Both the position numbers and the translations under genes were made by a program. The notes beneath the pieces were generated by a model. The model was not told the origin of the DNA, searched no databases, and saw only the letters and a list, made by a program, of their open reading frames with translations. Below are positions 7,409-16,526 of a stretch of DNA of 64,000 bases, piece after piece (position 1 is the first letter of the stretch; each line of letters opens with the position of its first letter). The stretch spans positions 744,001 to 808,000 of the forward strand of contig CAWJPL010000028.1 of the NCBI GenBank assembly GCA_963844695.1. The letters are read 5' to 3'. The DNA comes from RYN-230 sp963844695 (GTDB lineage Bacteria; Actinomycetota; Actinomycetes; Streptosporangiales; Streptosporangiaceae).

Positions 7409-9774
7409 TCCGGCAGTCGACCTTCACGGTCGAGCCGTGGTCCCTGCGGGAGAGCAAGCTGGACCCGGACCTGCTCGCCCAGACGGAGTCAGTGTTCGCG
7501 CTGTCGAACGGGCACCTGGGCTGGCGCGGCAACCTGGACGAGGGGGAGCCGCACGGCCTGCCGGGGACCTACCTCAACGGGGTCTTCGCGCTGCGCCCGC
7601 TGCCTTACGCCGAGGCGGGCTACGGGTTCCCGGAGTCCGGGCAGACCGTCATCAACGTGACGAACGGCAAGCTGATCCGGCTGTACGTCAACGACGAGCC
7701 CTTCGACATCCGCTACGGGCAGCTGCGCTCCCACGAACGCGTGCTCGACTTCCGCAAGGGCGTGCTGACCCGCACCGCCGAATGGGTCTCGCCGGCCGGG
7801 CGATCGGTCCGGATCACCTCGACCCGGCTGGTGTCGCTCACCCAGCGGGCGATCGGGGCGATCAGCTACATGGTGGAGCCGCTCGACGGCCCGGCGCGGA
7901 TCTCGGTCCAGTCCGAACTTCTCGCTAACGAGCAGTTGCCGGCGTCCGGCGGCGATCCCCGGGTGGCCGCGATGCTGGACAACCCCCTGCATTGCGAGTT
8001 TCACGCCGACCACGGCGCGCGGGTCGTGGTGGTGCACACGACGGGCGCGAGCGGGCTGCGGGTCGGCGCGGCGATGGATCATGAGATCGACGGCTCGTCC
8101 GACGTCAAGGTGCAGGTGGACTCCCAGGCCTACACCGACGGCGGAGTGGTCACCGCCACGGCGCTGCTCAAGCCGGGCCAGCAGCTGCACATGGTCAAGT
8201 ACGTGGCCTACGGCTGGTCGGGCTCGCGGACGCTGCCTGCCGTCCGCGACCAGGTGTGGGCGGCGCTGAGCGCGGCCAAGCAGAGCGGCTGGGACGGCCT
8301 GCTCGCCGAGCAGCGTGAGTACCTGGACGACTTCTGGGACCGCGCCGACGTGGAGGTGGACGGGGACACCGAGGTCCAGCAGGCGGTGCGCTTCGCGCTG
8401 TTCCACGTGCTGCAGGCGGGCGCCCGGGCGGAGACCCGGGCCATTCCGGCGAAGGGCCTGACCGGGCCCGGGTACGACGGGCACGCCTTCTGGGACACCG
8501 AGACGTTCGTGCTGCCGGTGCTGACCCTGACCAGCCCGGCCGCGGCGGCCAACGCCCTGCGGTGGCGGCACAGCACCCTTCCGCTGGCTATCGAGCGGGC
8601 GTCCCAGCTCGGGCTGAAGGGCGCGGCCTTCCCCTGGCGGACCATCGCCGGCGAGGAGTGCTCGGCCTACTGGCCCGCCGGAATGGCCGCCTTCCACGTC
8701 AACGCGGACATCGCCGACGCGGTGGTCCGCTACGTCAACCTGAGCGGGGACGAGGAGTTCGCCAAGGGACCAGGGATGGACCTGCTGACCCATACCGCCC
8801 GGCTGTGGCGCTCCCTCGGCCACCACGACGACCACGGGCGGTTCCACATCGACGGGGTCACCGGCCCCGACGAGTACAGCGCCCTGGCCGACAACAACAT
8901 CTACACCAACCTGATGGCCAAGGAGAACCTGATCGCGGCCGCGGACGCGGCCAAACGCTATCCCGACCGGGCCCGCGAACTCGGGGTCGACCCCGAGGAG
9001 TCGGCCGGCTGGCGGGACGCGGCCCAGGCGATGTTCATCCCCTACGACGAGGCACGCGGGGTCCACCCCCAGGCCGAGGGGTTCACCCGCCACCAGGTCT
9101 GGGACTTCGCCCACACCACCCCGGAGCAGTATCCGCTGCTGCTGCACTTCACCTACTTCGATCTGTACCGCAAGCAGGTCGTCAAGCAGGCCGACCTGGT
9201 ACTGGCCATGCACCTGTGCGGGGACGCCTTCACCGCCGAGCAGAAGGCCCGTAACTTCGACTACTACGAGCCGCTGACGGTGCGGGACTCCTCGCTGTCC
9301 GCGTGCACGCAGGCGGTCATGGCCGCCGAGGTGGGGCATCTCGACCTGGCCTTCGACTACCTCGGCGAGGCCGCCCTGATGGACCTGCGGGACCTGGAGA
9401 ACAACACCCGCGACGGGGTGCACATCGCGTCGCTGGCCGGAGCCTGGGTGGCCCTGGTCTCCGGCTTCGGCGGCCTGCGTCATAAAGACAGCCGGGTCAG
9501 CTTCACGCCCCGGCTCCCCGAGGGCATCGCCAGCCTCAAGTTCAGCGTCCTCATCCGGGGCCGGCGGCTGCACGTCGAGGTGACCCACCCCCAGGTCCGG
9601 TACGAACTGGACGACGGCGAGCCGCTCACGATCATCCACTACGGCCAGGAACTGAACCTCCTGCCGGACAAGGCGCAGACCCGCCCCATCCCGTCGCTGC
9701 CGGCCCGGCCCCGGCCCAGCCAGCCGCCGGGCCGCGAACCCGCGCACCGGCTGGGCGGTGAGCAACCGAAGTAA
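7405..9774 (+). CDS. GH65 alpha-glucoside phosphorylase (maltose/trehalose/kojibiose type)
   Basis: 789 residues, the normal GH65 size. The N-terminal beta-sandwich domain is seen in FALSNGHLGWRGNLDEG and GTYLNGVF; the (alpha/alpha)6 barrel includes GLTGPGYDGHAFWDTETFVL and the general-acid glutamate in VTGPDEYSALADNN (around residue 489), then KQADLVLAM and DSSLSACTQAV. Phosphorolysis of an alpha-linked glucose disaccharide would yield beta-glucose-1-phosphate plus glucose, consumed by the coupled phosphomutase upstream. Which disaccharide is used cannot be read from the sequence. The C-terminal 40 residues are Pro/Arg-rich and outside the domain. Confidence 0.92.
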   Translation: MIRQSTFTVEPWSLRESKLDPDLLAQTESVFALSNGHLGWRGNLDEGEPHGLPGTYLNGVFALRPLPYAEAGYGFPESGQTVINVTNGKLIRLYVNDEPFDIRYGQLRSHERVLDFRKGVLTRTAEWVSPAGRSVRITSTRLVSLTQRAIGAISYMVEPLDGPARISVQSELLANEQLPASGGDPRVAAMLDNPLHCEFHADHGARVVVVHTTGASGLRVGAAMDHEIDGSSDVKVQVDSQAYTDGGVVTATALLKPGQQLHMVKYVAYGWSGSRTLPAVRDQVWAALSAAKQSGWDGLLAEQREYLDDFWDRADVEVDGDTEVQQAVRFALFHVLQAGARAETRAIPAKGLTGPGYDGHAFWDTETFVLPVLTLTSPAAAANALRWRHSTLPLAIERASQLGLKGAAFPWRTIAGEECSAYWPAGMAAFHVNADIADAVVRYVNLSGDEEFAKGPGMDLLTHTARLWRSLGHHDDHGRFHIDGVTGPDEYSALADNNIYTNLMAKENLIAAADAAKRYPDRARELGVDPEESAGWRDAAQAMFIPYDEARGVHPQAEGFTRHQVWDFAHTTPEQYPLLLHFTYFDLYRKQVVKQADLVLAMHLCGDAFTAEQKARNFDYYEPLTVRDSSLSACTQAVMAAEVGHLDLAFDYLGEAALMDLRDLENNTRDGVHIASLAGAWVALVSGFGGLRHKDSRVSFTPRLPEGIASLKFSVLIRGRRLHVEVTHPQVRYELDDGEPLTIIHYGQELNLLPDKAQTRPIPSLPARPRPSQPPGREPAHRLGGEQPK

Positions 9775-9837
9775 GCGGGGCCGCCGCGGCTAGCCGTGCG
9801 GCGCGGCTACGTCTTCGGCGCGGCTGGTCTTCGGCGG

Positions 9838-10536
9838 CTACGCCCGGGCTCCGCGCCCCTCGGGGCATTCGCGGATGAGAGCTCCCGCGGACGGCAGGCG
9901 GCTGGTCTCGTCGGCGGTCAGGGCGGGGTCGGAGCGGCGCATGGCCATGGCGCGGTCCAGCATCCGCAGCGGGCCCCCGCCGGCGAACCGCAGGAAGGCC
10001 GTCAGCACGACGCTCGCGAGCGCGGCCATGTCGTGCGCCTCACCGGCCGCCCCGTCCGCCTGGCCGGCCGCGACCTGGGCCAGGATCAGCGCCGAGACAG
10101 CCAGGTCCAGGTCCGGCGGCCCTTCGTCGCTGTGCCGCCAGTCGATGACCACGGGCCCGCCGGGACTGAGGATGACGTTGCCCGGGTGGAGGTCTAAGTG
10201 CAGGACCCGGGTGGCGGGATCGCCGCTCAGCCGCGGTGGCAGCCCGTGCAGCTGGCGATGCAGGCTGAGCAGCAGCGCGGCGCCGATCTCGGGCCGGATG
10301 CGGCGGGACAGCAGCGCCTGCAGCATCGTGGGGGCGGCGAAGCGTTCCATCACCAGATCGGTGCCCCCGGCCTCGTAGATCTTCGGCACCGGGAAGCCGA
10401 GCGACGCCACATAGGTCATGACGGGAACCTCGGCGGACACCTCGTTACCGTCGCGGTACCGGCGGAGGACTCGCTGCTCGTCAAGGGCGAACACGTCCGC
10501 GCTGCGTCCCGAGCTGATGAGGACCGGAGGTGGCAC
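9838..10536 (-). CDS. aminoglycoside phosphotransferase-like small kinase
   Basis: About 232 residues from GTG 10536. Kinase-like features: VLISSGRSADVFALDEQRVLRRY (glycine-loop-like strand and ATP lysine/arginine region), LVMERFAAPTM hinge, the catalytic loop LHLDLHPGNVIL and the DFG-equivalent VIDWRHSDEG. This is the APH/choline-kinase fold that phosphorylates small molecules; aminoglycoside resistance should not be assumed. The start is chosen by a TACGGT box 6 nt upstream (leaderless); an upstream GTG-rich extension encodes no recognisable sequence. Convergent with GH65. Confidence 0.82.
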   Translation of the reverse strand: MPPPVLISSGRSADVFALDEQRVLRRYRDGNEVSAEVPVMTYVASLGFPVPKIYEAGGTDLVMERFAAPTMLQALLSRRIRPEIGAALLLSLHRQLHGLPPRLSGDPATRVLHLDLHPGNVILSPGGPVVIDWRHSDEGPPDLDLAVSALILAQVAAGQADGAAGEAHDMAALASVVLTAFLRFAGGGPLRMLDRAMAMRRSDPALTADETSRLPSAGALIRECPEGRGARA

Positions 10537-10542
10537 GCTCCG

Positions 10543-10548
10543 ACCGTA
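10543..10548 (-). promoter_or_regulatory. -10 box of leaderless kinase gene
   Basis: Reverse-strand TACGGT, 6 nt spacer, GTG at 10536; no Shine-Dalgarno. Confidence 0.5.
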
Positions 10549-10633
10549 GCGGACCGTGTCAAGTTCCGCGAGATCGTGCCGGGGTTCCCGGCTGCGGCCC
10601 GGTGGTAGGGATGCACTGACGAGGGGGGACCTC

Positions 10634-11080
10634 ATGAAGTCCAAGATTGTCGAGGACGCGGACGTCGTCACCTATGTGGTGGTGTGCGACCCGGGCGACG
10701 AGGCGATGGCCTCGCTGAAGCGGTTCGCGCGCTCCGAGCGCCTGGAGGCGGCGCAGATCACCGGGGTCGGGGGTTTCGAGCGGGCCACGGTCGGCTGGTT
10801 CGACCGTACGGCCAGGCAGTTCCGGCACATCCCGGTGGACGAGCCCAGCGAGGTGCTCTCGCTGATCGGGGACGTGGCCGAAGGCCAGGACGGCCCGGGC
10901 CTGAACATCCACGTGGTCCTCGGCTTGTCGGACGGGACGACCCGCGGCGGGCACCTCATCGAGGGCCAGGTGTTCCCGGCGCTGGAGCTGGTCGTGACCG
11001 AGAACCCGGCGGAGCTGCGCAGGGTGATGCACCCCGACCTGGGGGTCGCGCTCATCGATCTCGACCGGTCGCAGACGTGA
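10634..11080 (+). CDS. PPC/DUF296-domain protein
   Basis: 148 residues. The PPC (DUF296) domain is recognisable from residue 10 onward: VVCDPGDEAMASLKRFA, the loop ITGVGGFERATVGWFD, LSLIGDVAEG, and the metal/ligand segment NIHVVLGLSDGTTRGGHLIEG, then FPALELVVTE. In bacteria these trimeric proteins are stand-alone and have no assigned role; in plants the same domain follows AT-hooks. The ribosome site GAGGGGG lies 7 nt before ATG 10634. Divergent from the kinase gene. Confidence 0.88.
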   Translation: MKSKIVEDADVVTYVVVCDPGDEAMASLKRFARSERLEAAQITGVGGFERATVGWFDRTARQFRHIPVDEPSEVLSLIGDVAEGQDGPGLNIHVVLGLSDGTTRGGHLIEGQVFPALELVVTENPAELRRVMHPDLGVALIDLDRSQT

Positions 11081-11117
11081 CCTGGCGGCTGGGCCTCCCG
11101 GCCCGGCGGGCAGCGGG

Positions 11118-11123
11118 GATACT
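11118..11123 (+). promoter_or_regulatory. -10 box of leaderless small gene
   Basis: GATACT, 6 nt spacer, ATG at 11130; no ribosome site. Confidence 0.5.
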
Positions 11124-11129
11124 GAGCTT

Positions 11130-11405
11130 ATGGTTGACGACAACGCACGGGACCGGGCCATCTACCACGCGCTGAAGGCCGCCGACGAAGTCGCTGCGGC
11201 GCTGCAGACTCATCTCATCGAGGAGCATGGGGCCGATCCCGACCGGGCGGTCGCGCAGAACTCGTTCACCAACTCCTTCAAGCTGCTGCGGCAGGCCCGC
11301 GAACGGCTGGGTGAGGGGCTGCAGGGCCGTCGGGGCCGACGACATCGCCGGATCGGACAGGATTTCGCTGCGCAACTCCTGACCGCGACTCCCGACGGGT
11401 GTTAA
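11130..11405 (+). CDS. small helical hypothetical protein
   Basis: 91 residues, not recognised. The first 65 residues look helical (AIYHALKAADEVAAALQTHLIEE, then FTNSFKLLRQARERLGEG). The last 25 are Arg-rich and less natural, and could reflect a frame change. A leaderless promoter box supports the start at 11130. It ends just before the CDF transporter start, whose own -10 box overlaps its stop codon. Confidence 0.55.
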   Translation: MVDDNARDRAIYHALKAADEVAAALQTHLIEEHGADPDRAVAQNSFTNSFKLLRQARERLGEGLQGRRGRRHRRIGQDFAAQLLTATPDGC

Positions 11406-11408
11406 CAC
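11403..11408 (+). promoter_or_regulatory. candidate -10 box of leaderless CDF transporter gene
   Basis: TAACAC, 6 nt spacer, ATG at 11415. The last base departs from the TAnnnT pattern, so this is weaker than the other examples. Confidence 0.4.
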
Positions 11409-11414
11409 TGGCTG

Positions 11415-12450
11415 ATGGCGCACGAGCAGGACGACGAGCAGGCTCCCGGTCCCGCCGCGGCCGAGGGCGCGGCCAGCGGGCATCACGACTTGCTCAGCTC
11501 AGTGCCGCAGCCGAAGGATTCGGGCGGGTCGGAGAGCCTGATCACGGTCCTGGTCGCGTTCGCGGTCAACGTGCTCATCGCCGTGGCGAAGTCGGCTGCC
11601 GCCGCGCTGACCGGGTCGGCGTCGCTGCTGGCTGAGGCCGCGCACTCCTGGGCCGACACGGGCAACGAGATCTTCCTGCTGATCGCCGACCGGCGGTCCC
11701 GCCGCCCGCCGGACGTCGCCCACCCGTTCGGTCACGGCCGGGAAGCCTACGTCTGGTCGCTGTTCGCCGCGATCGGGCTGTTCGTGGCCGGCGCCGCGGT
11801 CTCCGTCACCCGCGGCATCCAGGAGCTCATCACCCCGGAGGCGGCCGGGTACTTCCTGGTCGGGTACGTGGTCCTGGCCATCTCGTTCGTCCTCGAGGCC
11901 GTCTCGTTCCTGCGCTCGATCCATCAGGCCCGGGGCGAGGCCGAGTCGCTGCAACCGGGACCTCCTCGAGCACGTCCTGGCCACCTCCGATCCCACCCTG
12001 CGGGCGGTGTTCGCGGAAGACGCCGCCGCGCTGGTGGGCCTGGTGATCGCGGGCGCCGGCCTGGGCGCCCACCAGCTGACCGGTTCCCCGGTGCCGGACG
12101 CCGCCGGATCGATCCTGGTCGGCGTGCTGCTCGCGGTGGTCGCGATCCTCCTGATCAACCGCAACCTGCGGTTCCTGGTCGGGCAGGAAGTCGACCCCCG
12201 GGTCCGGGCGGCCACCATCACGGCCCTGCTGGCCGCGCCGGAGGTCGCCCGGGTCACCTATCTGCGGCTGGAGATCGTCGGGCCGCGGATGGTCTCGGTG
12301 ATCGGCGACGTCGATCTCACCGGCGACGACACCGAGTCGCACGTGGCCGTCCGGCTGCGGGCGCTGGAGGCGAAGATCAGCGCCTCACCCGCGGTGGCCG
12401 GCACCGTGCTGAGCCTGTCCGCACCCGACGAGCCGTCGCTGGTGGTCTAG
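11415..12450 (+). CDS. cation diffusion facilitator (CDF) metal transporter, one frameshift
   Basis: The first frame gives a hydrophilic N-terminus and then the CDF core: VAKSAAAALTGSASLLAEAAHSWADTGNEIFL, which holds the HxxxD metal site (HSWAD), and VAHPFGHGREAYVWSLFAA. Near 11955 one base is gained or lost, and the protein continues as FAEDAAALVGLVIAGAGL (second metal site, EDxxA), two more helices and a C-terminal cytoplasmic ferredoxin-like domain. CDF proteins export Zn2+, Fe2+, Mn2+ or Co2+ against protons. The HxxxD variant at the first site does not settle the metal. Reconstructed length is about 345 residues. Confidence 0.85.
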
Positions 12451-12838
12451 GCGGCGCGCGCTGGCCCTCCCCGCCCGGGACCGCCCGGGACCGCCCGGGC
12501 CGGGAGACGCTCGCCGCCGCCGGGCGATGATGCGCGGCTGGGCTCCATCTTTTCCTGAAATTTCATTGCCATCTCATGGGTGTTACGGGAGCATCTGCTT
12601 TTAGTACTCCTATAGTGGCCGGTTATGTCTGTCAGTGTTTGTCTGATTTGCCAGATGTACCGTCGGGGTCAGCTTGTCGTGGCACACGCTCCGTGACGAG
12701 TAGCCATGGGAAGGGGTTCGGAGGGGGCGTCGCCCGGCCGTGGGCTGAGACCAATGCGGAGACAGGCTCCGAAAGGACTGGCCGCACTGCGGGTAATACC
12801 CGCGCTCCAGGTCCCGCTTATGGACGAAAGGACAGACG
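12451..12838. other. 388-base intergenic region with AT-rich patch and hairpins
   Basis: Holds the 3' end of the CDF gene, a short tandem repeat, an AT-rich patch (about 12540-12660) unusual for this genome that probably carries the promoter of the secreted-protein gene, and a leader with several possible stems: 12755-12770 (CGGAG/CTCCG) and 12789-12803 (GCGGGT AAT ACCCGC). The leader contains GGGCTGAGACC and GGGTAATACCCGCG, which resemble parts of the TPP riboswitch, but the closing P1 stem is not evident. No gene is seen. Confidence 0.4.
12471..12500. repeat. three tandem copies of a 10-base GC repeat
   Basis: CCGCCCGGGA occurs twice exactly and a third time with one change, directly after the CDF gene. 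The unit is self-complementary enough to form hairpins and could assist termination. Confidence 0.6.
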
Positions 12839-14522
12839 GTGAAGCGATACGTCATGGCTGCGATCAGTCTTCTGAGCTTCCTCGTCCTCGCGGCCGCCTC
12901 GCTTCCGGCGAGCGCCGCGAGCCACGCTGACACACAGGCCCGGGTCATGAGGGCCACCGCCAAGACCAAGACCTACTTCGAGCATCCGCTGTGCCAGAGT
13001 TACAACTCGCTCTGCGTGGACACGTCGAGTCACCCCCCGGGCGGATACGTCGGCCATGACGAGCCGTCGGTCCTGTTCAAGTCCGGCCGGCCCGGCTCAG
13101 GCAATGACATGACCTACACGGTCACGTTGCCGAGGGATCCGAAGAAACAACCCAACAAGACCGGCGTCGGGCGGGACGACCTGGAATTTCCAGCTGCGGC
13201 CCACGTTCTGGTTCGGCCTCACCCTGTGCGACACCCAGTCCGCGCCCGAGTTCACTCACAAGTGCAGGCCCGACACCGACGCCAACAACCTGGTGGGCAC
13301 CAATCCCAAGGCGCGGGACTACATCGGGAAGCACCCCGGTAACGCGTTCATGGAGCTTCAGTTCTACGGCCCGGGATATGTTCCGCAGTTCGAGGGATTC
13401 GGCTGTGCCAAGACGCAGTACTGCGCGGCGATGACCATCGACAGTTTCGTGCAGAACCAGAACACCGGCGTCGCGAACACCAGTGCCTGCAACAACTACG
13501 TCCTCGGCGGCCCCGAGCCGACCAACTGGGCGTACATCACCAAGAGCGGGAAGTCCCAGGCGCCGGCGAACCCGTTGTTCACCGGGACGCTGACCGACCC
13601 GAACTTCGCCGCGGTCAACCCCGACTTCCGCAAGGACCTGCTCATGAGCCCCGGCGACGTCGTCCGGTTCCGCATCCATGACACCCGGGCCGGGCTCCGG
13701 ATCGACATGGCCGACCTGACCACCGGCCGGCACGGCTCGATGACCGCGTCCGTGGCCAACGGCTTCGGCCACATCCTGTACACGCCGAAGTCCAAGACAT
13801 GCCAGGAGAAGCCGTACGCGTTCCACCCGGAGTACTCGACGGCCAACCCGCGCGGCAACACCTGGTCGGCGCACACGTACAACGTGGCCATGTCCGACGA
13901 GATCGGGCACTTCGAGAACTGCCTGGCCATCGACGCGGAGGGCAACTGCACCAAGGCCGGCGGCCAGGACCCCGTCATCGACTCCGACGACGTCGGCTGC
14001 GTGCCGGGAACCGACTCGCTACTGGTGAAGATCGACGGCTGCTTCGCCCCTGACGAAGACTTTGACGGGCAGTCATACCGGCTGGACTGGCCGGGCACGA
14101 ACCCGAACGTCGCCCTGGACCGGGCCCTGCACCCCTCGCCGGTCCTGTTCACGAGCCCGCTCAGCCACGGCAGGAACTACCCGACGATCGCCTTCGAGGC
14201 TGACCTGCCGCGGATCGAGGCGTCGGACTCGCAGGCCAACCCGCCGTTCTGCGACCGGACGACCGGCGCGAACTGCGTGAACCCGCCGCTCGGTGCGCAG
14301 TTCTACCCGTTCTACTCGACCACCGTGCAGGTACGGGTCGTGCACCTGGCAGGAGGGCGGCAAGTACCTCCCCGGGACCACGAACGACTTCGGCGGCAGC
14401 TCCACCACTGAATACGGCCCGCTGCTGAAGACCGTCTACCCCACGACCGGATTCACCACGGAGGAGCTCTTCAACAACTTCAACAGCGGGAACATGCGCA
14501 ACCCCTGCCCGGCCCGCGCTAG
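12839..14522 (+). CDS. secreted protein of unknown function, at least two frameshifts
   Basis: Start GTG 12839 behind GAAAGG (12826-12831). A clear signal peptide (MKRYVMAAISLLSFLVLAAA, cleavage after ASA) is followed by a long extracellular protein rich in Cys, Asn and Gly. Frame changes are needed near 13190 (continuing TFWFGLTLCDTQSAPEFTHK) and near 14340 (continuing CTWQEGGKYLPGTTNDFGGS). The sequence HPGNAFMELQFYGPGYVPQF and YVLGGPEPTNWAYI recalls a family of conserved secreted actinobacterial proteins without assigned function. The last frame would run on through the hairpin at 14551-14596, so I place the end at a TAG at 14522, assuming a further indel after NMRNPCP. Function unknown. 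Confidence 0.7.
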
Positions 14523-14550
14523 GAGGCAGGCTGGTCATCCATCAGTAAGC

Positions 14551-14596
14551 GGCACGGACCGCGGCGGGAGAAGGGTACGCCGTCGCGGTCCGTGCC
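14551..14596. terminator. bidirectional intrinsic terminator
   Basis: A perfect 12-bp stem, GGCACGGACCGC (14551-14562) with GCGGTCCGTGCC (14585-14596). It sits between the ends of the convergent secreted-protein and lipoprotein genes, without a U-run, as is common in actinomycetes. Confidence 0.8.
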
Positions 14597-14635
14597 TGCC
14601 CGCGGGCTGCCGCGGGCTGTCGGCCGGCGACCGGG

Positions 14636-15194
14636 TTACGGCGTGGGCACGCTGCCCTGATGCGTCCTGGCCACCAGCCGGCCGTAGCCGCCGGCCGCCT
14701 CGCTCAGCAGCCGTCCGGGCCGCGACGACCAGGCCCACTGCCGGACCGGACCCACCCCGGTGACGCTGGCACAGCCGGAGTCCCGGATGAGAACCGGCTG
14801 GTAGCTGCGGCCCCCGGCGGTGAACTCCAGCCGGAGCGCCCCGCCCAGGGCGGCCGGGCAGCGCATCCCGCCCGGCATCCGGGGGAGCGCGCAGAGCGCG
14901 GCGGCCAGGGCCGCGGCCCGGGGCACGAGCGGTGATGGTCATCGCCCGCGGGAGGATCTCGACGGGCTGGGGAGTCGGTGAGCCGCAGCACGACCTGATC
15001 GACCTTCGCAGGGCCAGCGCACAGTGGCGCACCTGCCGGTCGTGGCCGCGGCCGTTGCCTGGGGAGAACCCGTCCCGGCTGTGGCCTGAGGCGCGGCACC
15101 GCCGCTGGTCGCGCTGCCGCAGGCGGCCAGCCCCAGCACGGCGACTGACGCGCCCAGCCGCGGCCAGCCGCCGCGTCGTGATCTTCCCGTACAT
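14636..15194 (-). CDS. lipoprotein of unknown function, several frameshifts
   Basis: From ATG 15194 the start reads MYGKITTRRLAAAG; a different frame then supplies the lipobox segment VLGLAACGSATSGG, so the mature protein would be lipid-anchored at that Cys. Further frame changes (near 15020 and 14930) are needed to join a stretch reading KVDQVVLRLTDS to the C-terminal part RMPGGMRCPAALGGALRLEF, SYQPVLIRDSGCASVTGVGP and AAGGYGRLVARTHQGSVPTP. The C-terminal strands look like a small beta-sandwich of the kind seen in short secreted actinobacterial DUFs. Three or more breaks in 550 bases is the densest cluster in the window, so real decay is possible. Confidence 0.5.
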
Positions 15195-15342
15195 TCCGCC
15201 GTCCCCCTTTACGCCAGTTGGACGGGCCGCGACTGGCGGCGGTTCCATTTCCGTTTCGCCGCCAGTTGGGCCCCGGCTTCGACGTAGGTTTCCGGCTGTA
15301 CGCGGGTAGCTCCAAGGAGCGGGGCTGGCGGAAGGGGCAGGA

Positions 15343-16323
15343 ATGACGGAACTGGTGCTGCTGGGGACGGCGGGTGCGCCCCTGCCCGTCGCCGGACGCG
15401 GCGGGATCTCGTCGGCGCTCGTCGTGGGCGACCGGGTCTTCGTCATCGACTGTGGCCGGGGGTCGCCGTCCGCGTTCGCGGACGCGGGCCTGCGCTTCTC
15501 CCGCCTGGAGGCGGTGTTCCTTACTCACCTGCACGCCGACCACGTCGGTGACCTGCCCGGCATGCTCCTGTACGGGTGGGGTGTCCGCGAGGGCCGCGAC
15601 GGCCCGCTGCCGCCGATCCGGGTCTACGGGCCGTCGCGGCCCGACATGGTGCCCGAGGGCGACGCCGCCTTCCACCGCGAGACGACGATCCACCCCGAAC
15701 GGCCGGCTCCCGGCACGGCAGACCTGGTCGACAGCCTTCTCGCGGGCTACGCCTACCACCTGAACGTCATGCCGCTGGACGCCCGGATGCCCGACCCGGG
15801 AGCCCTCGTCCGGGCCTTCGACATCGCGGTCCCGGCCCGGACGCCGGGCCACCCTCCGGCTCCGGTCACCGTCGTCGAGGACGACGCGGTCCGCGTCACC
15901 GCCGTCCCCGTGACGCACGGCCATGCGATCCCGGCGCTCGCCTACCGGTTCGACACCGCGGACGGCTCCGTCGTGTTCTCCGGCGACACCACCGCGAACG
16001 ACGGCCTGATCGCCCTCGCGCAGGGGGCCGACGTCCTGGTCCACCAGGTCGCCGACCTGGGCTACCTGGAGCGGCACGGCGTCACCGGTGAGGCGCTCCG
16101 GCGGATGGCCGGGCTGCACACCGACGTCTCCGAGGTCGGGAGCGTCGCCGAACGCGCCGGGGTCGGCGAGCTCGTCCTCAGCCACTACCTCCCGGCCGAC
16201 CTGGACGCGATCTCCGAGGAGGAATGGGCCGAGCGCGCGGGGCGGGGCTTCACCGGGACGACCACGGCGGGCCGGGATGGGCTGCGCCGGACCATCCAAC
16301 GCATTACTCCGCCATTACCTTAA
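15343..16323 (+). CDS. MBL-fold metallo-hydrolase (RNase Z/arylsulfatase-like)
   Basis: 326 residues with an intact metallo-beta-lactamase fold: MTELVLLGTAGAPLP opening, the zinc motif LTHLHADHVGDLPG (from residue 60), VTHGHAIPALAYRF, VFSGDTTAND carrying the bridging Asp, and LVLSHYLPAD for the last histidine. The gene order of the motifs resembles the RNase Z-like hydrolases that include arylsulfatases and AHL/phosphodiester hydrolases; the exact substrate is open. AGGGGCAGGA precedes the ATG. A 10-base AT-rich direct repeat overlaps its stop codon. Confidence 0.88.
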   Translation: MTELVLLGTAGAPLPVAGRGGISSALVVGDRVFVIDCGRGSPSAFADAGLRFSRLEAVFLTHLHADHVGDLPGMLLYGWGVREGRDGPLPPIRVYGPSRPDMVPEGDAAFHRETTIHPERPAPGTADLVDSLLAGYAYHLNVMPLDARMPDPGALVRAFDIAVPARTPGHPPAPVTVVEDDAVRVTAVPVTHGHAIPALAYRFDTADGSVVFSGDTTANDGLIALAQGADVLVHQVADLGYLERHGVTGEALRRMAGLHTDVSEVGSVAERAGVGELVLSHYLPADLDAISEEEWAERAGRGFTGTTTAGRDGLRRTIQRITPPLP

Positions 16324-16335
16324 TTTTACCTTAAT
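16315..16335. repeat. 10-base AT-rich direct repeat over a stop codon
   Basis: TTACCTTAAT occurs at 16315-16324 and 16326-16335. It spans the MBL gene stop (TAA, 16321-16323) and opens an AT-rich 200-base gap before the pyruvate oxidase gene. A regulatory site is possible. Confidence 0.45.
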
Positions 16336-16526
16336 ATCTCAATAACGCCCTCTGGCCGGCGCATGCTGCCCGCCCAGTGGAGCTTCCGGCAAAGGGACGG
16401 AACAGGGCCCCGGCGGGCTTCATATTCTTTTCTGCCGTTGTTAGCCTGACTTTTGTAGATCATCCCTCCCGGCCTGCGTGATCAGTTCCCAGCTGTCGCG
16501 CCGGGCCGGACCTGAGAGGAGCGGCA

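Noticed and set aside
7489..9765. Long minus-strand frame opposite the GH65 gene
   Set aside because: Third-position GC bias creates such frames; no motif is seen and the plus strand encodes an intact GH65 enzyme.
9838..10536. Aminoglycoside resistance gene
   Set aside because: The fold is APH-like, but such kinases are numerous in actinomycetes and nothing points to antibiotic substrates.
12700..12838. Annotating a TPP riboswitch
   Set aside because: Only two short blocks match and the closing stem and gene context are missing; kept as a finding and not as a feature.
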